Part shown: positions 26,936 through 43,587 of the stretch, in pieces
How the letters are laid out: each line of letters begins with the position of its first letter
How positions within the stretch are numbered: the stretch's first letter is position 1
Source: Haematobia irritans
Lineage: Eukaryota; Arthropoda; Insecta; Diptera; Muscidae
DNA: 64,000 bases
Assembly (NCBI RefSeq): GCF_050003625.1
Contig: NC_134399.1
Location: forward strand, 149,662,473-149,726,472
Direction: 5' to 3'
Translations under genes and position numbers: made by a program
Notes under the pieces: model-generated
The model's input: the letters and a program-made list of their open reading frames with translations, nothing else
The model's database searches: none
Told to the model about the DNA's origin: nothing

Positions 26936-26975
26936 TGGGTTTGATTCCTGCCTCACGGCAAGGTATGCCGTGAGG
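26911..26975. repeat. Two adjacent perfect hairpins at SINE head junction
   Basis: CAGGAATCAAACCCA (26911-26925) pairs with TGGGTTTGATTCCTG (26936-26950), loop 10 nt. Immediately after, CCTCACGGCA (26951-26960) pairs with TGCCGTGAGG (26966-26975), loop 5 nt. The first arm is the SINE B-box region. Also at 29253-29317. Confidence 0.95.
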
Positions 26976-27059
26976 TAGGATGGGTTTTTAGCTGGTATCG
27001 TCAACTGTGACGGAGTGACAAATGGACGCAGCGTCAGGTGCATAAGGAATTTTCCCATC

Positions 27060-27305
27060 CTCACCTACATAACTATGGGACTCAACCAGCCCAAGCTGTG
27101 TCAAACGATGGTCCTCGTGGCGATTGAACTATCGGAGGCAAATTGAACCAGCCCATAACGTGTCACAGGACGGCCCTATCGAAGCCATTGGATACAGTCA
27201 ACCATGCCAGAGGACATCGAGACCAAAACGCAGAACCCAAACGTTGGCTTCTTAATTACCTGTGCGAGTGCCGGTCGTATGTGGAATTTAGGGGTCAAAT
27301 TTCGA
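27060..27305 (+). pseudogene. Jockey-type reverse transcriptase fragment (unit 1)
   Basis: Pieces of the RT fingers/palm are readable with frame changes: TMVLVAIELSEA, then LDTVNHARG, then KRWLLNYLCECRSYVEFRGQ. In intact Jockey-group ORF2 these motifs lie between the AFDTV box and the QGVPQGGVLSP box. It stops at the 5' end of a family A element. The same fragment lies at 29402-29647. Confidence 0.7.
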
Positions 27306-27307
27306 GT

Positions 27308-27644
27308 GTTTTATACCCTCCACCATAGGATGGGGGTATATTAACTTTCTCATTCCGTTTGTAACACATTGAAATATTGCTCTAAGACCCCATAAAGTAT
27401 ATATATTCTGGGTCGTGGTGAAATTCTGAGTCGATCTGAGCATGTCCGTCCGTCCGTCCGTCTGTTGAAATCACGCTAACTTCCGAACGACACAAGCTAT
27501 CGACTTGAAACTTGGCACAAGTAGTTGTTATTGATGTAGGTCGGATGGTATTGCAAATGGTCCCTATCGGTCCACTTTTACGTATAGCCCCCATATAAAC
27601 TGACCCCCAAATTTGGCTTGCGATCGCTCTAAAAGAAGCAAATT
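27308..27644 (+). mobile_element. Family A 5' fragment ending at duplication junction
   Basis: TTTTATACCCTCCACCATAG, GGATGGGGGTATATTAAC, the (TA)n-spacer-(GTCY)n core (27400-27465) and the first monomer are present. The element is cut at 27644 where unit 2 begins. Confidence 0.85.
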
Positions 27645-27704
27645 TGGTGCAGGGTATTATATAGTCGGCCCCGCTCGACTTTAGACTTCCCTTACTTGTT
27701 TTTT

Positions 27705-28920
27705 TGCTGGGGAATGTTTCTAGGAGACTTTAATGCTCACCATGGACTTTGGTATTCTCTCCTGGGTAATGACCAGAGGGGCATAGCTTTGGCAGAACAG
27801 ATAAATGATTCGGCAGTTTGCACTGTGAACGAATATTGCACCAGATCGCCAGACATATCTTTAGCTGATAAATGACGTATCATAGCAACCCGTCATTTAA
27901 CTTGGATCCCCTCCTCATAATTCTCGCCATTGACTGACCCTCCGATTTCATAATTTCTGAACGCCGGACGTCCATCTATCAAACGTAAACCAACTTGAAT
28001 GGCTTGAAAGAATGCATAGATCGCCGTTTCGGAAAGCTCCTATCCCCTCCCATTTTCGTGTTGTCCAGAGGGTGTGGTCGGTCGTTATCAACGCAGCAGC
28101 CGATCACTTCTTACCCGCTGATCGAATCGAAAGAAAACTCTTCTTTCAGTGTGGGAATACTGGGAGTTAAGTACTTGACCAGGCTCCTCAAGTTGTTCTT
28201 GTAATCACTTATTATACCGAATTTATGAAAAATGGGTAGGGTGATTTCACAGCTGAAGCCAGACAAAGAATGGAGCAAGTGCGATTTGTACAGAACGATC
28301 TCATTTCTCTCGCCAGTAGCCAAGACACTTGAATTACTACGCATCACCGACATTGTGTAGAAATTTCTAGCTGCCAACCATAAATATGGCACAGTATCGG
28401 GAGAAGCCGCACTAGACCGGGCAATTAAGCGGAGGAAAATTTTTCTTCCTAACTAAAAGGGCCCGACAGAAGACATACAGCGAGAAACGAGAATGGCAAG
28501 AATGCCGGAGAAACTAAAGTAGATGCAGCAGGTGGCCACATCGGCTTATAACAGATATTCGAATATGGCGAGACAGAAAACAAGGCGAAGTGAACTACTA
28601 CATTATCCACATGCTATCCAGCGACGGCTATTTTCGTAAATATTTGAACCCTATGGGAAAGTGGAGTACGTATATGTTATGTTAATATAACATACGAGGA
28701 AGAGGAGATTGTCGATATTGCAGAACACACAGTTTTCAAATGTAGCCGATGGAGAGAACGACGCAGGGAAGTGGAGAATGAGATCGGTCGTATCTTCACC
28801 CGAAATATAATCAACAAAATGTTACTGAATGAGAGGCACTGGGAGTTGTAAGTAGATATGCAGAATACGATCTTCAAAAGCAGAAGGCCAATATGGATCT
28901 AGCGATGTGATAAACTGAAG
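27705..28920 (+). pseudogene. R1-like ORF2 remnant (unit 2)
   Basis: Same sequence as 25363-26578, carried by the tandem duplication: LGDFNAHH near 27725 and the AEHTVFKCSRW tail near 28710. No independent difference was seen. Confidence 0.75.
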
Positions 28921-28968
28921 CGAAGTAATGCGAAAGCTTTTTCGAGGTGGGAAGTATACCCTGGGGTG

Positions 28969-29277
28969 AGGTAGGTTAGGTTAGGTTATGTGGCAGCCCG
29001 ATGTATCAGGCTCACTTAGACTATTCAGTCCATTGTGATACCACAGTGGTGAACTTCTCTCTTATCACTGAGTGCTGCCCGATTCCATGTTAAGCTCAAT
29101 GACAAGGGACCTCCTTTTTATAGCCGAGTCCGAACGGCGTTCCACATTCCAGTGAAACCACTTAGAGAAGCTTTGAAACCCTCAGAAATGTCACCAGCAT
29201 TACTGAGGTGGGATAATCCACCGCTGAAAAACTTTTTGGTATTCGGTCGTAGCAGGAATCAAACCCACGACCTTGTG
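28969..29277 (-). mobile_element. tRNA-derived SINE (family S), unit 2
   Basis: Duplicate of the SINE at 26627-26935 in the second tandem unit, including the same head truncation. Confidence 0.85.
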
Positions 29278-29401
29278 TGGGTTTGATTCCTGCCTCACGG
29301 CAAGGTATGCCGTGAGGTAGGATGGGTTTTTAGCTGGTATCGTCAACTGTGACGGAGTGACAAATGGACGCAGCGTCAGGTGCATAAGGAATTTTCCCAT
29401 C

Positions 29402-29647
29402 CTCACCTACATAACTATGGGACTCAACCAGCCCAAGCTGTGTCAAACGATGGTCCTCGTGGCGATTGAACTATCGGAGGCAAATTGAACCAGCCCATAA
29501 CGTGTCACAGGACGGCCCTATCGAAGCCATTGGATACAGTCAACCATGCCAGAGGACATCGAGACCAAAACGCAGAACCCAAACGTTGGCTTCTTAATTA
29601 CCTGTGCGAGTGCCGGTCGTATGTGGAATTTAGGGGTCAAATTTCGA
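29402..29647 (+). pseudogene. Jockey-type reverse transcriptase fragment (unit 2)
   Basis: Duplicate of 27060-27305 within the tandem duplication, with the same frame breaks. Confidence 0.7.
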
Positions 29648-29649
29648 GT

Positions 29650-31087
29650 GTTTTATACCCTCCACCATAGGATGGGGGTATATTAACTTTCTCATTCCGT
29701 TTGTAACACATTGAAATATTGCTCTAAGACCCCATAAAGTATATATATTCTGGGTCGTGGTGAAATTCTGAGTCGATCTGAGCATGTCCGTCCGTCCGTC
29801 CGTCTGTTGAAATCACGCTAACTTCCGAACGACACAAGCTATCGACTTGAAACTTGGCACAAGTAGTTGTTATTGATGTAGGTCGGATGGTATTGCAAAT
29901 GGTCCCTATCGGTCCACTTTTACGTATAGCCCCCATATAAACTGACCCCCAAATTTGGCTTGCGATCGCTCTAAAAGAAGCAAATTTCATCCGATCCGGC
30001 TGAAATTTAGTACATGGCATTAGTATATGGTCTCTAACAACCATGCAAAAATTGGTCTATATCGGTCCATAATTACATAGAGCCCCCATATAAACCGATC
30101 CCCCGATTTGGCTTGCGGAGCCTCTAAGAGAACCAAATTTCATCCGATCCGGCTGAAATTTGGTACATGGTGTTAGTATATGGTCTGTAACAACCATGCA
30201 AAAATTGGTCCACATCGGTCCATAATTATATATAGACCCTATATAAACCGTTCCCCAGATTTGATCTGCGGAGCCTCTAAGAGAACCAAATTTCATCCGA
30301 TCCGGCTGAAATTTGGTACATGGTGTTAGAATGTGGTCTCTAACAAACACACAAGAATTTGTCCATATCGGTCCATAATTATATATAGACCCCATATAAA
30401 CCGTTCCCCAGATTTGATCTGCGGAGCCTCTTAGAGGAGCAAAATTCATCCGATCCGGTTGAAAGTATGCAACGTGGTGTTAGTATAACGCCGCTAATAT
30501 CCATGCCAAAATTGGTCCATATCGGTCTATAGTTATATATAGCCGATCCCCAATCACACAAAAATTGGTCGATATCGGTTCATATTCATGGTTGCCACTC
30601 GAGCCAAATATAATCTACCAAAATTTTATTTTTATGGAAAACATTGTCAAAATGTTATTTCTACAGAAAATTTTGTCAAAATTTTATTTCAATAAATAAA
30701 AATTAAAATTGTATTTCTATAGAAAATTTTGTAAAAATTGTATTTCCATAGAAAATTTTGTCAAAATTTTATTTCTATAAAAATTTTTTTCCAATTTTAC
30801 TTCTATAGAAAATGTTGTCAAAATTTTATTTCTATAGAAACTTTAAACTTAATTATATACGTATTTAATCGGCCTTTTTTAGTTTAATATATACTACGTA
30901 TGGACTACCTTGTAATTTAGAATACGGTGTTAGGAAGTTTTAAGATACCTTGCAATCGGCAAGTGTTACCACAACCCAAGTAATTCGAGAGTGGATGACA
31001 GTCTTCTGTAGAAGTTTCTGCGCAATCCATGGTGCAGGGTACATAAGCTTCGGCCTGACCGAACTTACGGCCGTATATACTTGTTCA
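29650..31087 (+). mobile_element. Family A element, complete
   Basis: From TTTTATACCCTCCACCATAG to CGGCCTGACCGAACTTACGG and CCGTATATACTTGTT. Order: inverted end, (TA)n-spacer-(GTCY)n, about four 150-bp monomers, 29-bp AT-rich units (30610-30850), hairpin. This copy shows best that the 29-bp units lie between the monomer array and the 3' end. Confidence 0.85.
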
Positions 31088-32477
31088 TATTATCACATTC
31101 TACATACGGTAATTGCATACTTTGGATATATGCTGTAAGTTAAACGTCCAACACGATGAAATATGGAAAATATTCATTTTGTTTTTGAATTTAATTACAA
31201 AATTTTCCAATTACATCTCAATAAACAAAAGTTTTAATTAAATTTTAATAATCACCAAAAAATCACACGCACAGACATTCATATAGAAATTTTGTTAAAC
31301 GAATATACGGAAAATTGCCTTTATTGAAAAGCTGTAGCTTGCTTGAAACCCACTTCCTAGAAAATTCTATTCACTCAATTGATACGTGCTTAATCCATTA
31401 TCCTCTTACCAACTAATTTCAAAAAGTTTTAAAAAAGAACACCTCCATTGTGTTTTACTAACAATCACAAAAGACCATTTCCTTGCCATTTGAGATAGAT
31501 TTTAAAATGTTCCAAAGGTGGAATTAAAAGGAAATGTTGAATTTGTAGCTATTATTATTATTTATCTAAAGTTCTAAGGGTTGTTGGTGTTTACGGAGAA
31601 ATAGAGGATACCAATGATTAAGTGTTTGGTATTGAAGGAAGATAGATTTGTCCATTGTGATATAATTTGCTAGTCCTGTAGTCATGCTTATTTGGGGACA
31701 GGGGCGAGAGTATAGCAAAATACACATCTGATATTTTCTCCACTGCAGTGACTTTCTAGACCTTCAGACAAATGATTTTATAGAAGTTTTATTGGATACA
31801 AATTCAATGTCTTATCTACTATGGTATCTTCGCCTTCACCGATGAGGATTCATTCAATTTTTCATTCTGGAAAATTCATACCCAGCCCCACAATCAGAAC
31901 AACAATTTCTGATTATTCAGCTGGATTTTCAATGTGCTTCCCATTATGATGCTTTTGCTATAATGATCCATTTCAAATGGGCAAAGGTTACAACTTTTCC
32001 TGCTAACAGGATTTTGACCCTATTATAGAAATGCGGTCACGTTTTCATGTCGTTTGCCATTTTAATCCACTTCAACAAAACATATGGACAAGAGTCTAAT
32101 ATGTGGCAATAAGACATTTCACATCATTCGTTTTGTGTTTGGGTCATAGAAATAAAATGAAAATCATTTTGGGTTTTGTTAATTTAATCACAGTATGATT
32201 GAATGAATAGCCTTGTAAGTTGATTGGTTGATTGATAAAATGGTGAGAGATTGGAATTTAAATTGGCTTGAAATTCTCCGAAAACTTTTTCATTTACAAT
32301 AATCCCTTAATATTACGAAAGGATTTAAAGGGTCAAAATTCGTGGAATATTGTTTGGAAAAAAATAATTTTTATTGAAAGCTTAATCCACAGACATAGTT
32401 TATTATCATGTGGACAAAATTTTTGATTTTTTTTAATTTTTGCACTTACACAGATTTTTTATACAAATCCTTATCAT
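31088..32477. other. Unassigned AT-rich DNA
   Basis: No frame above chance and no known repeat recognised. It could be single-copy intron or spacer. Confidence 0.4.
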
Positions 32478-32843
32478 TATACCCTTCACCACTACTGTGG
32501 TACAGGGTATAATAAGTTTGTGCATTTGTATGTAACGCCAAAAAATAATTGTCATAGACCCATCTTTTAGAATACCGATCGGCTAAGAACTAAATTCTGA
32601 GTCGATTTAGCGATGTCCGTCTGTCTGTATATGTAATTTTGTGCACAAAGTACAGGTTGTAGTTTAAGTCCGATCGTCCTCAAATTTGACATAACGTCTT
32701 TCTTCGGGTCGAAGACAATCGCTATTGATTTTGGAAAAAATCGGTTCAGATTTAGACATAGCTGCTAAATATATATTTAATACCGATTTGATCATAATTC
32801 ACGTATTTATGAACCGATGTTCTTCAAATTTCGTACATATGAA

Positions 32844-37049
<4,206 letters not shown>

Positions 37050-37337
37050 AGTGTTTTGCCAGACCTGTAAAATCTGCAAAATATTAGCTAAATCGATTCA
37101 GATTTATGTATAGCTCCCATATATATCATTCGTCCGATTTGGCACAAAAACCAGAGTTTTGTCCTGATTTAGTTGAAATCGGTTCAGATTTAGATATAGC
37201 TCCCATATATATCTTTCGTCCGATATTGACTTATATGGCTTCAAAATCCAGAGTTTTGAAATTTTGCACAAGGAGTACGTTTAATAGTATCGTTAATTGT
37301 GCCAAATTTAGTTGAAATCGGTTCAGATTTAGATATA

Positions 37338-38583
37338 ACAGGTTGGCTGATAAGTCTCCGGTCTAACAAAGAAAAACACATTTTTTGTCAAATTCGTTTT
37401 TATTATTCAACATATTTCCCTTCAAGAGCGATACAACGATTATAACGACCTTCCAATTTTTTGATACCATTTTGGTAGTACTCCTTCGGTTTTGCCTCAA
37501 AATAGGCCGCAGTTTCGGCGATCACCTCTTCATTGCAGCCAAATTTTTTCCTTGCGAGCATCCCTTTGAGGTCTGAGAACAAGAAAAAGTCCGCTGGGGC
37601 CAGATCTAGAGAATACGGCGGTTGGGGAAGCAATTCGAAGCCCAATTCATGAATTTTTGCCACCGTTCTCAATGACTTGTGGCACGGTGCGTTGTCTTGG
37701 TGGAACAACACTTTTTTCTTCTTCATATGGGGCCGTTTTACCGCGATTTCGACCTTCAAACGTTCCAATAACGCCATATAATAGTCACTGTTGATGGTTT
37801 TCTCAAGATAATCGATAAAAATTACTGCCAGCGGACTTTTGAGTCTTTCCACGCTTCGGAGACGGTTCACCGGTCGGAGTCCACTCAGCAGACTGTCTAT
37901 TGGACTCAGGAATGGAGCAATGTTTCATCCATTGTCACATATCGACGGAAAAACTCGGGTGTATTACGAGTTAACAGCTGCAAACACCGCTCAGAATCAT
38001 CAACCCGTTGTTGTTTTTGGTCAAATGTGAGCTCGCGCGGCACCCATTATGCACAGAGCTTCCGCATATCCAAATATTGATGAATCTTATGACCAACACG
38101 TTCCTTTGATATCTTTAAGGCCTCTGCTATCTCGATCAACTTCATTTTACGGTCATTCAAAATCATTTTGTGGATTTTTTTGATGTTTTCGTCGGTAATC
38201 ACCTCTTTCGGGCGTCCACTGCGTTCACCTTCCTCCGTGCTCATTTCACCACGCTTGAATTTTGCATACCAATAAATTATTGTTGATTTCCTTGGGGACA
38301 TAGTCCGGAAACTCATTATCAAGCCAAGTTTTTGATTCCACCGTATTTTTTCCCTTCAGAAAACAGTATTTTATCAAAACACGAAATTCCTTTTTTTCCA
38401 TTTTTTTTTTCACAATAACAAAAGTTGCTTCACAAAAGACGCTCTATCTCACAAACATATTGACTTACAGACGTCAAATTTTGAAACGAATCATTTGGAG
38501 GTTGGTACTATATAAAAATAATATGCATTTAATATTAGCGACGCCATCTATGTGTCAGACCGGGGACTTATCAGCCAACCAGT
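37338..38583 (-). mobile_element. Himar1-like mariner (irritans subfamily)
   Basis: The left end ACAGGTTGGCTGATAAGTC and the right end GACTTATCAGCCAACCAGT are near-perfect terminal repeats of the Himar1 type. TA flanks both sides (37336-37337, 38584-38585). Length is 1,246 bp against about 1.3 kb for intact relatives. It interrupts a family B element. The ends are almost unmutated although the gene is dead, so the copy might still be moved by a transposase made elsewhere. Confidence 0.95.
37403..38401 (-). pseudogene. Himar1-like mariner transposase, broken
   Basis: The ATG at 38401-38399 begins MEKKEFRVLIKYC. The frame is lost by a single-base change near EFPD (about 38300). It resumes as WYAKFKRGEMSTEEGERSGR through ISKERVGHKIHQYLDMRKLC and meets a stop (AAA-to-TAA type) right before WVPRELTFDQ. 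First catalytic D is in VTMDET. The following HHYTPES region is partly deleted, and a second deletion removes the segment before FIDYLEK. The last 155 codons are open: HQDNAPCHKS (second D), PADFFLFSDL (third D) and YNRCIALEG at the end. At least four lesions make it inactive. Similarity to the horn-fly Himar1 protein is very high by recall. Confidence 0.92.
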
Positions 38584-38699
38584 TAATTAAAAATTTTGAA
38601 AATTGCAGCTACGCATTCGCTGATGCAAACCACAAATAGTTGCGAATAAGAGATGTAAGAGAGATGAAGTTTCAAATGAAAGATGTAAAACTAGTAAGC

Positions 38700-39177
38700 A
38701 AATTTTAATTTTTTAGGAAGCAAATTTTATTTTTTTGTTGTTGTTTTTTTTCAGCTCTTTTTCATCAAATGCTACCAAAGTCCTCTAAAAACGAGTTCAC
38801 GACAACTTTATTTTCCAAATTCAGACTCGACTTCCAGTAGAAATTATGCTATGTTTCAAGTAAAAAACCTCTTTGTATTCATGATGTAAAAAGATAACAA
38901 ATTTAAAGACAATTTCATTAATTTTAAAGAATTATTCCGAATTATTAAAGTCAAGTTGGCTTTAGTTCAAAATGTTTTTCTTTCATGTTATGATACCCAT
39001 TTTGAAGTCAAATCACTTAATAATAAGGACAATACGAATCCATTGAAAAGTTTATCGACTTTTTGACAAGGAAAAAAGCTTTATATTAGAGAAATGCGTC
39101 TGCTATGCTAAACAAAATTTGCACTCGTATTTTAAATACATGAAATCTTTGACCTCACGACAATATTTTTTTCAGTG
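38700..39177 (-). mobile_element. Family C MITE, reverse orientation, truncated
   Basis: The right edge CTCACGACAATATTTTTTTC and CAGTG is the inverted left end of family C. Interior phrases TTATTAAAGTCAAGTTGGC and GACTCGACTTCCAGTAGAAA match in inverse order. The other terminus (CACTGAAAAAAGCATGC) is missing; the copy ends near TTTTTAGGAAGCAAATTT. Confidence 0.7.
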
Positions 39178-39192
39178 TGGTATTGTGTATAC

Positions 39193-39738
39193 AAATATAA
39201 GTAGGTTAGGTTAGATATAGTGGCAGCCCGATATTTCAAGCTCACTTAGACTATTCAGTCCATTGTGATACCACAGTGGTGAACTTTTCTCTTATCACTG
39301 AGTGCTGCCCGATTCTTTGTTAAGCTCAATGACAAGGGACCTCCTTTTTATAGCCGAGTCCGAACGGCGTTCCACATTGCAGTGAAACCACTTAGAGAAG
39401 CTTTGAAGCCCTCAGAAATGACACCAGCATTACTGAGGTGGCATAATCTACGGCTGAAAAACTTTTTGGTGTTTAGTCGAAGGTTAGGTTAGGTTAGGTG
39501 GCACTTAGAGAAACCCTCAGAAATGTCACCAGCATTACTGAGGTGGCATAATCCACCGCTGAAAAACTTTTTTGGTGTTCGGTCGAAGCAGAAATCGAAC
39601 CCACGACCTTGTGTATGCAAGGCGGGCATGCTAACCATTGCACCACGGTGGCTCCCGTGTTTGGTCGAAACTGGGTTTGAACCCACGACCCTATGTATGC
39701 AAGGCGGACATGCTAACCATTGCACCACGGTGGCTCCC
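39193..39738 (-). mobile_element. SINE (family S) cluster with tRNA-like heads
   Basis: Two tails of TAACC units (39203-39211 side and about 39482-39497) show that two SINE copies lie in tandem on the minus strand. The second is internally deleted. Two tRNA-like heads follow: on the minus strand GGGAGCCACCGTGGTGCAAT, then GGTTAGCATG (A-box side), then GTGGGTTCGATTTC or GTGGGTTCAAACCC (B box). The heads lie at 39594-39654 and 39662-39738. This gives the full head that other copies lack and identifies the family as tRNA-derived with an internal pol III promoter. Confidence 0.85.
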
Positions 39739-40972
<1,234 letters not shown>

Positions 40973-41990
40973 TTTATACCCTTCACCACTACTGTGGTAC
41001 AGGGTATAATAAGTTTGTGCATTTGTATGTAACGCCAAGAAGGAGTAATCATAGACCAACCTTCTGGTATACGGATCGGCTTAGAATTAAATTCTGAGTC
41101 GATTTAGCGATGTCCGTCTGTCTGTCTGTCTGTTGATGTATTTTTGTGTGCAAAGTAGAGCTCGCAGTTTTAGTCCGATTGTCCTAAAATTTGGTATAGG
41201 GTCCTGTTTCGGCTCAAAGACGATCCCTATTGATTTTGGAAAAAATCGGTTCAGATTTAGATATAGCTGCCATATATATTTTTCACCGATCTGGTCATAA
41301 TTGGCGTACATCCGAATATTTTATGAGTCTCGAAAAAACTTGCAAAATATCAGCAAAATCGGTTCAGATTTAGATATAGCTGCCATATATAGCTTTCGCC
41401 CGATTTACACTCATTTGCCCACAGAGGCCAATTTTTTGCTCCGATTTAGTTGAAATTTTGCATAGGGAGTAGAATTAGCGTTGTAACTATGCGTGGCAAA
41501 TTTGCTTGAAATCGGTTCAGATTTAGATATAGCTCCCATATATATGTTTTTCTGATTTCGACAAAAATGGTCAAAATACCAACATTTTCCTTGTAAAATC
41601 GCCACTGCTTAGTCGAAAATTTGTAAAAATGACTCTAATTTTCCTAAACTTCTAATACATATATATCGAGCGATAAATCATAAATAAACTTTTTCGAAGT
41701 TTCCTTAAAATTGCTTCAGATTTAAACGTTTCCATATTTTTTTACTAACATTGTGTTCCACCCTAGTGCATTAGCCGACTTAAATTTTGAGTCTATAGAT
41801 TTTGTAGAAGTCTATCAAATTCTTCCAGATCGAGTGATATTTAAATGTATGTATTTGGGACAAACCTTTATATATATAGCCCCCAACACATTTGGCGGAT
41901 GTGATATGGTATCGAAAATTTAGATCTACAAAGTGGTGCAGGGTATAATATAGTCGCCCGACCCGACTTTAGACTTTCCTTACTGGTTTT
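40973..41990 (+). mobile_element. Family B element
   Basis: From TTTATACCCTTCACCACTAC to TAGTCGCCCGACCCGACTTT and CTTACTGGTTTTT. It is closely related to the copy at 24276 (same order, short indels; one monomer partly deleted near 41308). GTCY block at 41114-41134. Confidence 0.8.
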
Positions 41991-42659
41991 TACTGATTTA
42001 GTTTTCACCTTAGCGGCAAACCTCGAACTTAATACCCACCTTAAAAGAAAAATTTTGTAGCGTCAAAAAAAAACTTTGCTTGTCTAAAATCTTGTTGCTC
42101 AGAAAATAAAACTCTTCTTTCTGTGTACCAATTTATCGTTTTCGATATCCTGTGTATTGCAGCACATCACATTAATATATTCCATATCAGTGCATATTTG
42201 ACCTATGGAATTCACTGTTTGAACTCCTTTGTGGGTGTATGCACTCAAAGGTCTTTCATTGACAGGTGAAATCGTAAATCTTTAAATGAAGATTTAAACG
42301 AAGCAAACATCAATGATTCAAATCACAATTTAATCTTTTTTCCATGCAATTCGGTACTCTATTGCAAATGGTTCCTTTGAGCCACCGGATGAGGACAATG
42401 CATTCCGACACAACAATGCTACTATCTGATTTTCATTTTTTTTCACCATTTCAAATTGTGTCTTTCACTCTTCGTGTTCTTTGAGGATTTGGAATTTTAT
42501 TATTTAGTTTTGGTTTTTTTAGTCTCACCATTCGTATGCTTTCCTTTGATCCGGCAGTTGTTGATATTGTTCGTTTGCCATCTGTGGCGCTCGACAGTTT
42601 GTTGGTGGACATAGTCAGTTGTCTGTCTATCTTCTAAATTTAATGTTGCGGAAATTATC
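41991..42659. other. Unassigned DNA left of the gap
   Basis: Less AT-rich than its surroundings, with no repeat recognised and no convincing frame. Possibly single-copy. Confidence 0.35.
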
Positions 42660-42759
42660 NNNNNNNNNNNNNNNNNNNNNNNNNNNNNNNNNNNNNNNNN
42701 NNNNNNNNNNNNNNNNNNNNNNNNNNNNNNNNNNNNNNNNNNNNNNNNNNNNNNNNNNN
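42660..42759. other. Assembly gap of 100 N
   Basis: Exactly 100 N, a conventional placeholder length. Both edges carry the same sequence: TGTCTATCTTCTAAATTTAA before the gap and TGTCTATCTTCCAAATTTAA after it, each continuing TGTTGCGGAAATTATC. Confidence 0.99.
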
Positions 42760-43587
42760 GTTGCCTGTCTATCTTCCAAATTTAATGTTGCGGAAATTAT
42801 CCATTAAATAAGTCTCCGCAACAAAGTCGTCATTTGAAATTCCTTCGTTTTTTTCTCTTCTCCTTTCTAAGTACATATTTACTTTTCCTTCTACTTTTGC
42901 ATATTTTCTTTGGTCATCACTGTTGAGTTGTCAGTCAGGCAAGAAGATATCTTTCTGGTAAACTCTATGACGTGTCCTTTAATACCGGATCCTGTATGTC
43001 ATTGTCGGATGATAGCTGGTTTGTGGAGGTCTTGGGTGTTTGTGGCCAAAAAGCACTTTGTTGAATTGTATCTGCTCCCGGCTTGAGTGGATATCCCAGA
43101 CATGTGTCAGTCCAATGAATATAATTTAACATTGACGTTTGCTTTTTATGTCCAATTTTATATTTTTTTCATGTTCTTTTGTCGACTTTTAGACAAGTTT
43201 ATTCTTGAAAAATCGATTGAGGTTTCAAATTAGTAAAGTATGAAAAAAAAAACAAAAAATATTCCACATGTAGTACATGGAAATCAAAATTCTTCAATTA
43301 TTTAAAAAACGAACACCACAAATCCATCTAAAACAAACTATATGGGAATCTTTAGCAAATTGGATGCTATTGTCCACATTTAAAAAAATATCTTCAAGAA
43401 ATACACTATGCCAGTTTTGTGGATATTTTCCCAAATTGAGGATACTTTTTTGTAGGATGAGGACGAAACTAGTTTGAGACTTGGGGAGTTGGTGAGAAAT
43501 TTCCATAAATTTTGTGATCTTTTACAAATCGGTCCAGTATAATAAATCAGATTTATATGAAATTATTTTTATTTCTGCATTATTAAA
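42760..43587. other. Unassigned DNA right of the gap
   Basis: No repeat or gene recognised; a 66-codon frame at 43277-43477 has no motif. Confidence 0.35.

Larger units (their letters stand above)
25303..27644. repeat. Tandem duplication unit 1 (2,342 bp)
   Basis: The sequence is repeated head to tail at 27645-29986 with no difference noticed by eye. The left breakpoint lies in a family B 3' end (GGTGCAGGGTATTATATAGT), the right one in a family A 5' half (AAAAGAAGCAAATTT). The junction shares one T. The unit contains an R1-like LINE remnant, a SINE, a Jockey-like fragment and a partial family A element. Confidence 0.95.
27645..29986. repeat. Tandem duplication unit 2 (2,342 bp)
   Basis: Second head-to-tail copy of 25303-27644. 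After 29986 the family A element continues normally with CATCCGATCCGGCTG, whereas unit 1 breaks there into GGTGCAGG. Unit 2 therefore holds the original right flank and unit 1 the original left flank. Confidence 0.95.

Noticed and set aside
39594..39738. tRNA gene candidates
   Set aside because: A- and B-box sequences are present, but the arms do not pair into a full cloverleaf by eye and the sequence continues into SINE body.
42619..42807. Frame running through the N gap
   Set aside because: It exists only because N is read as open; the identical flanks are a gap artefact.
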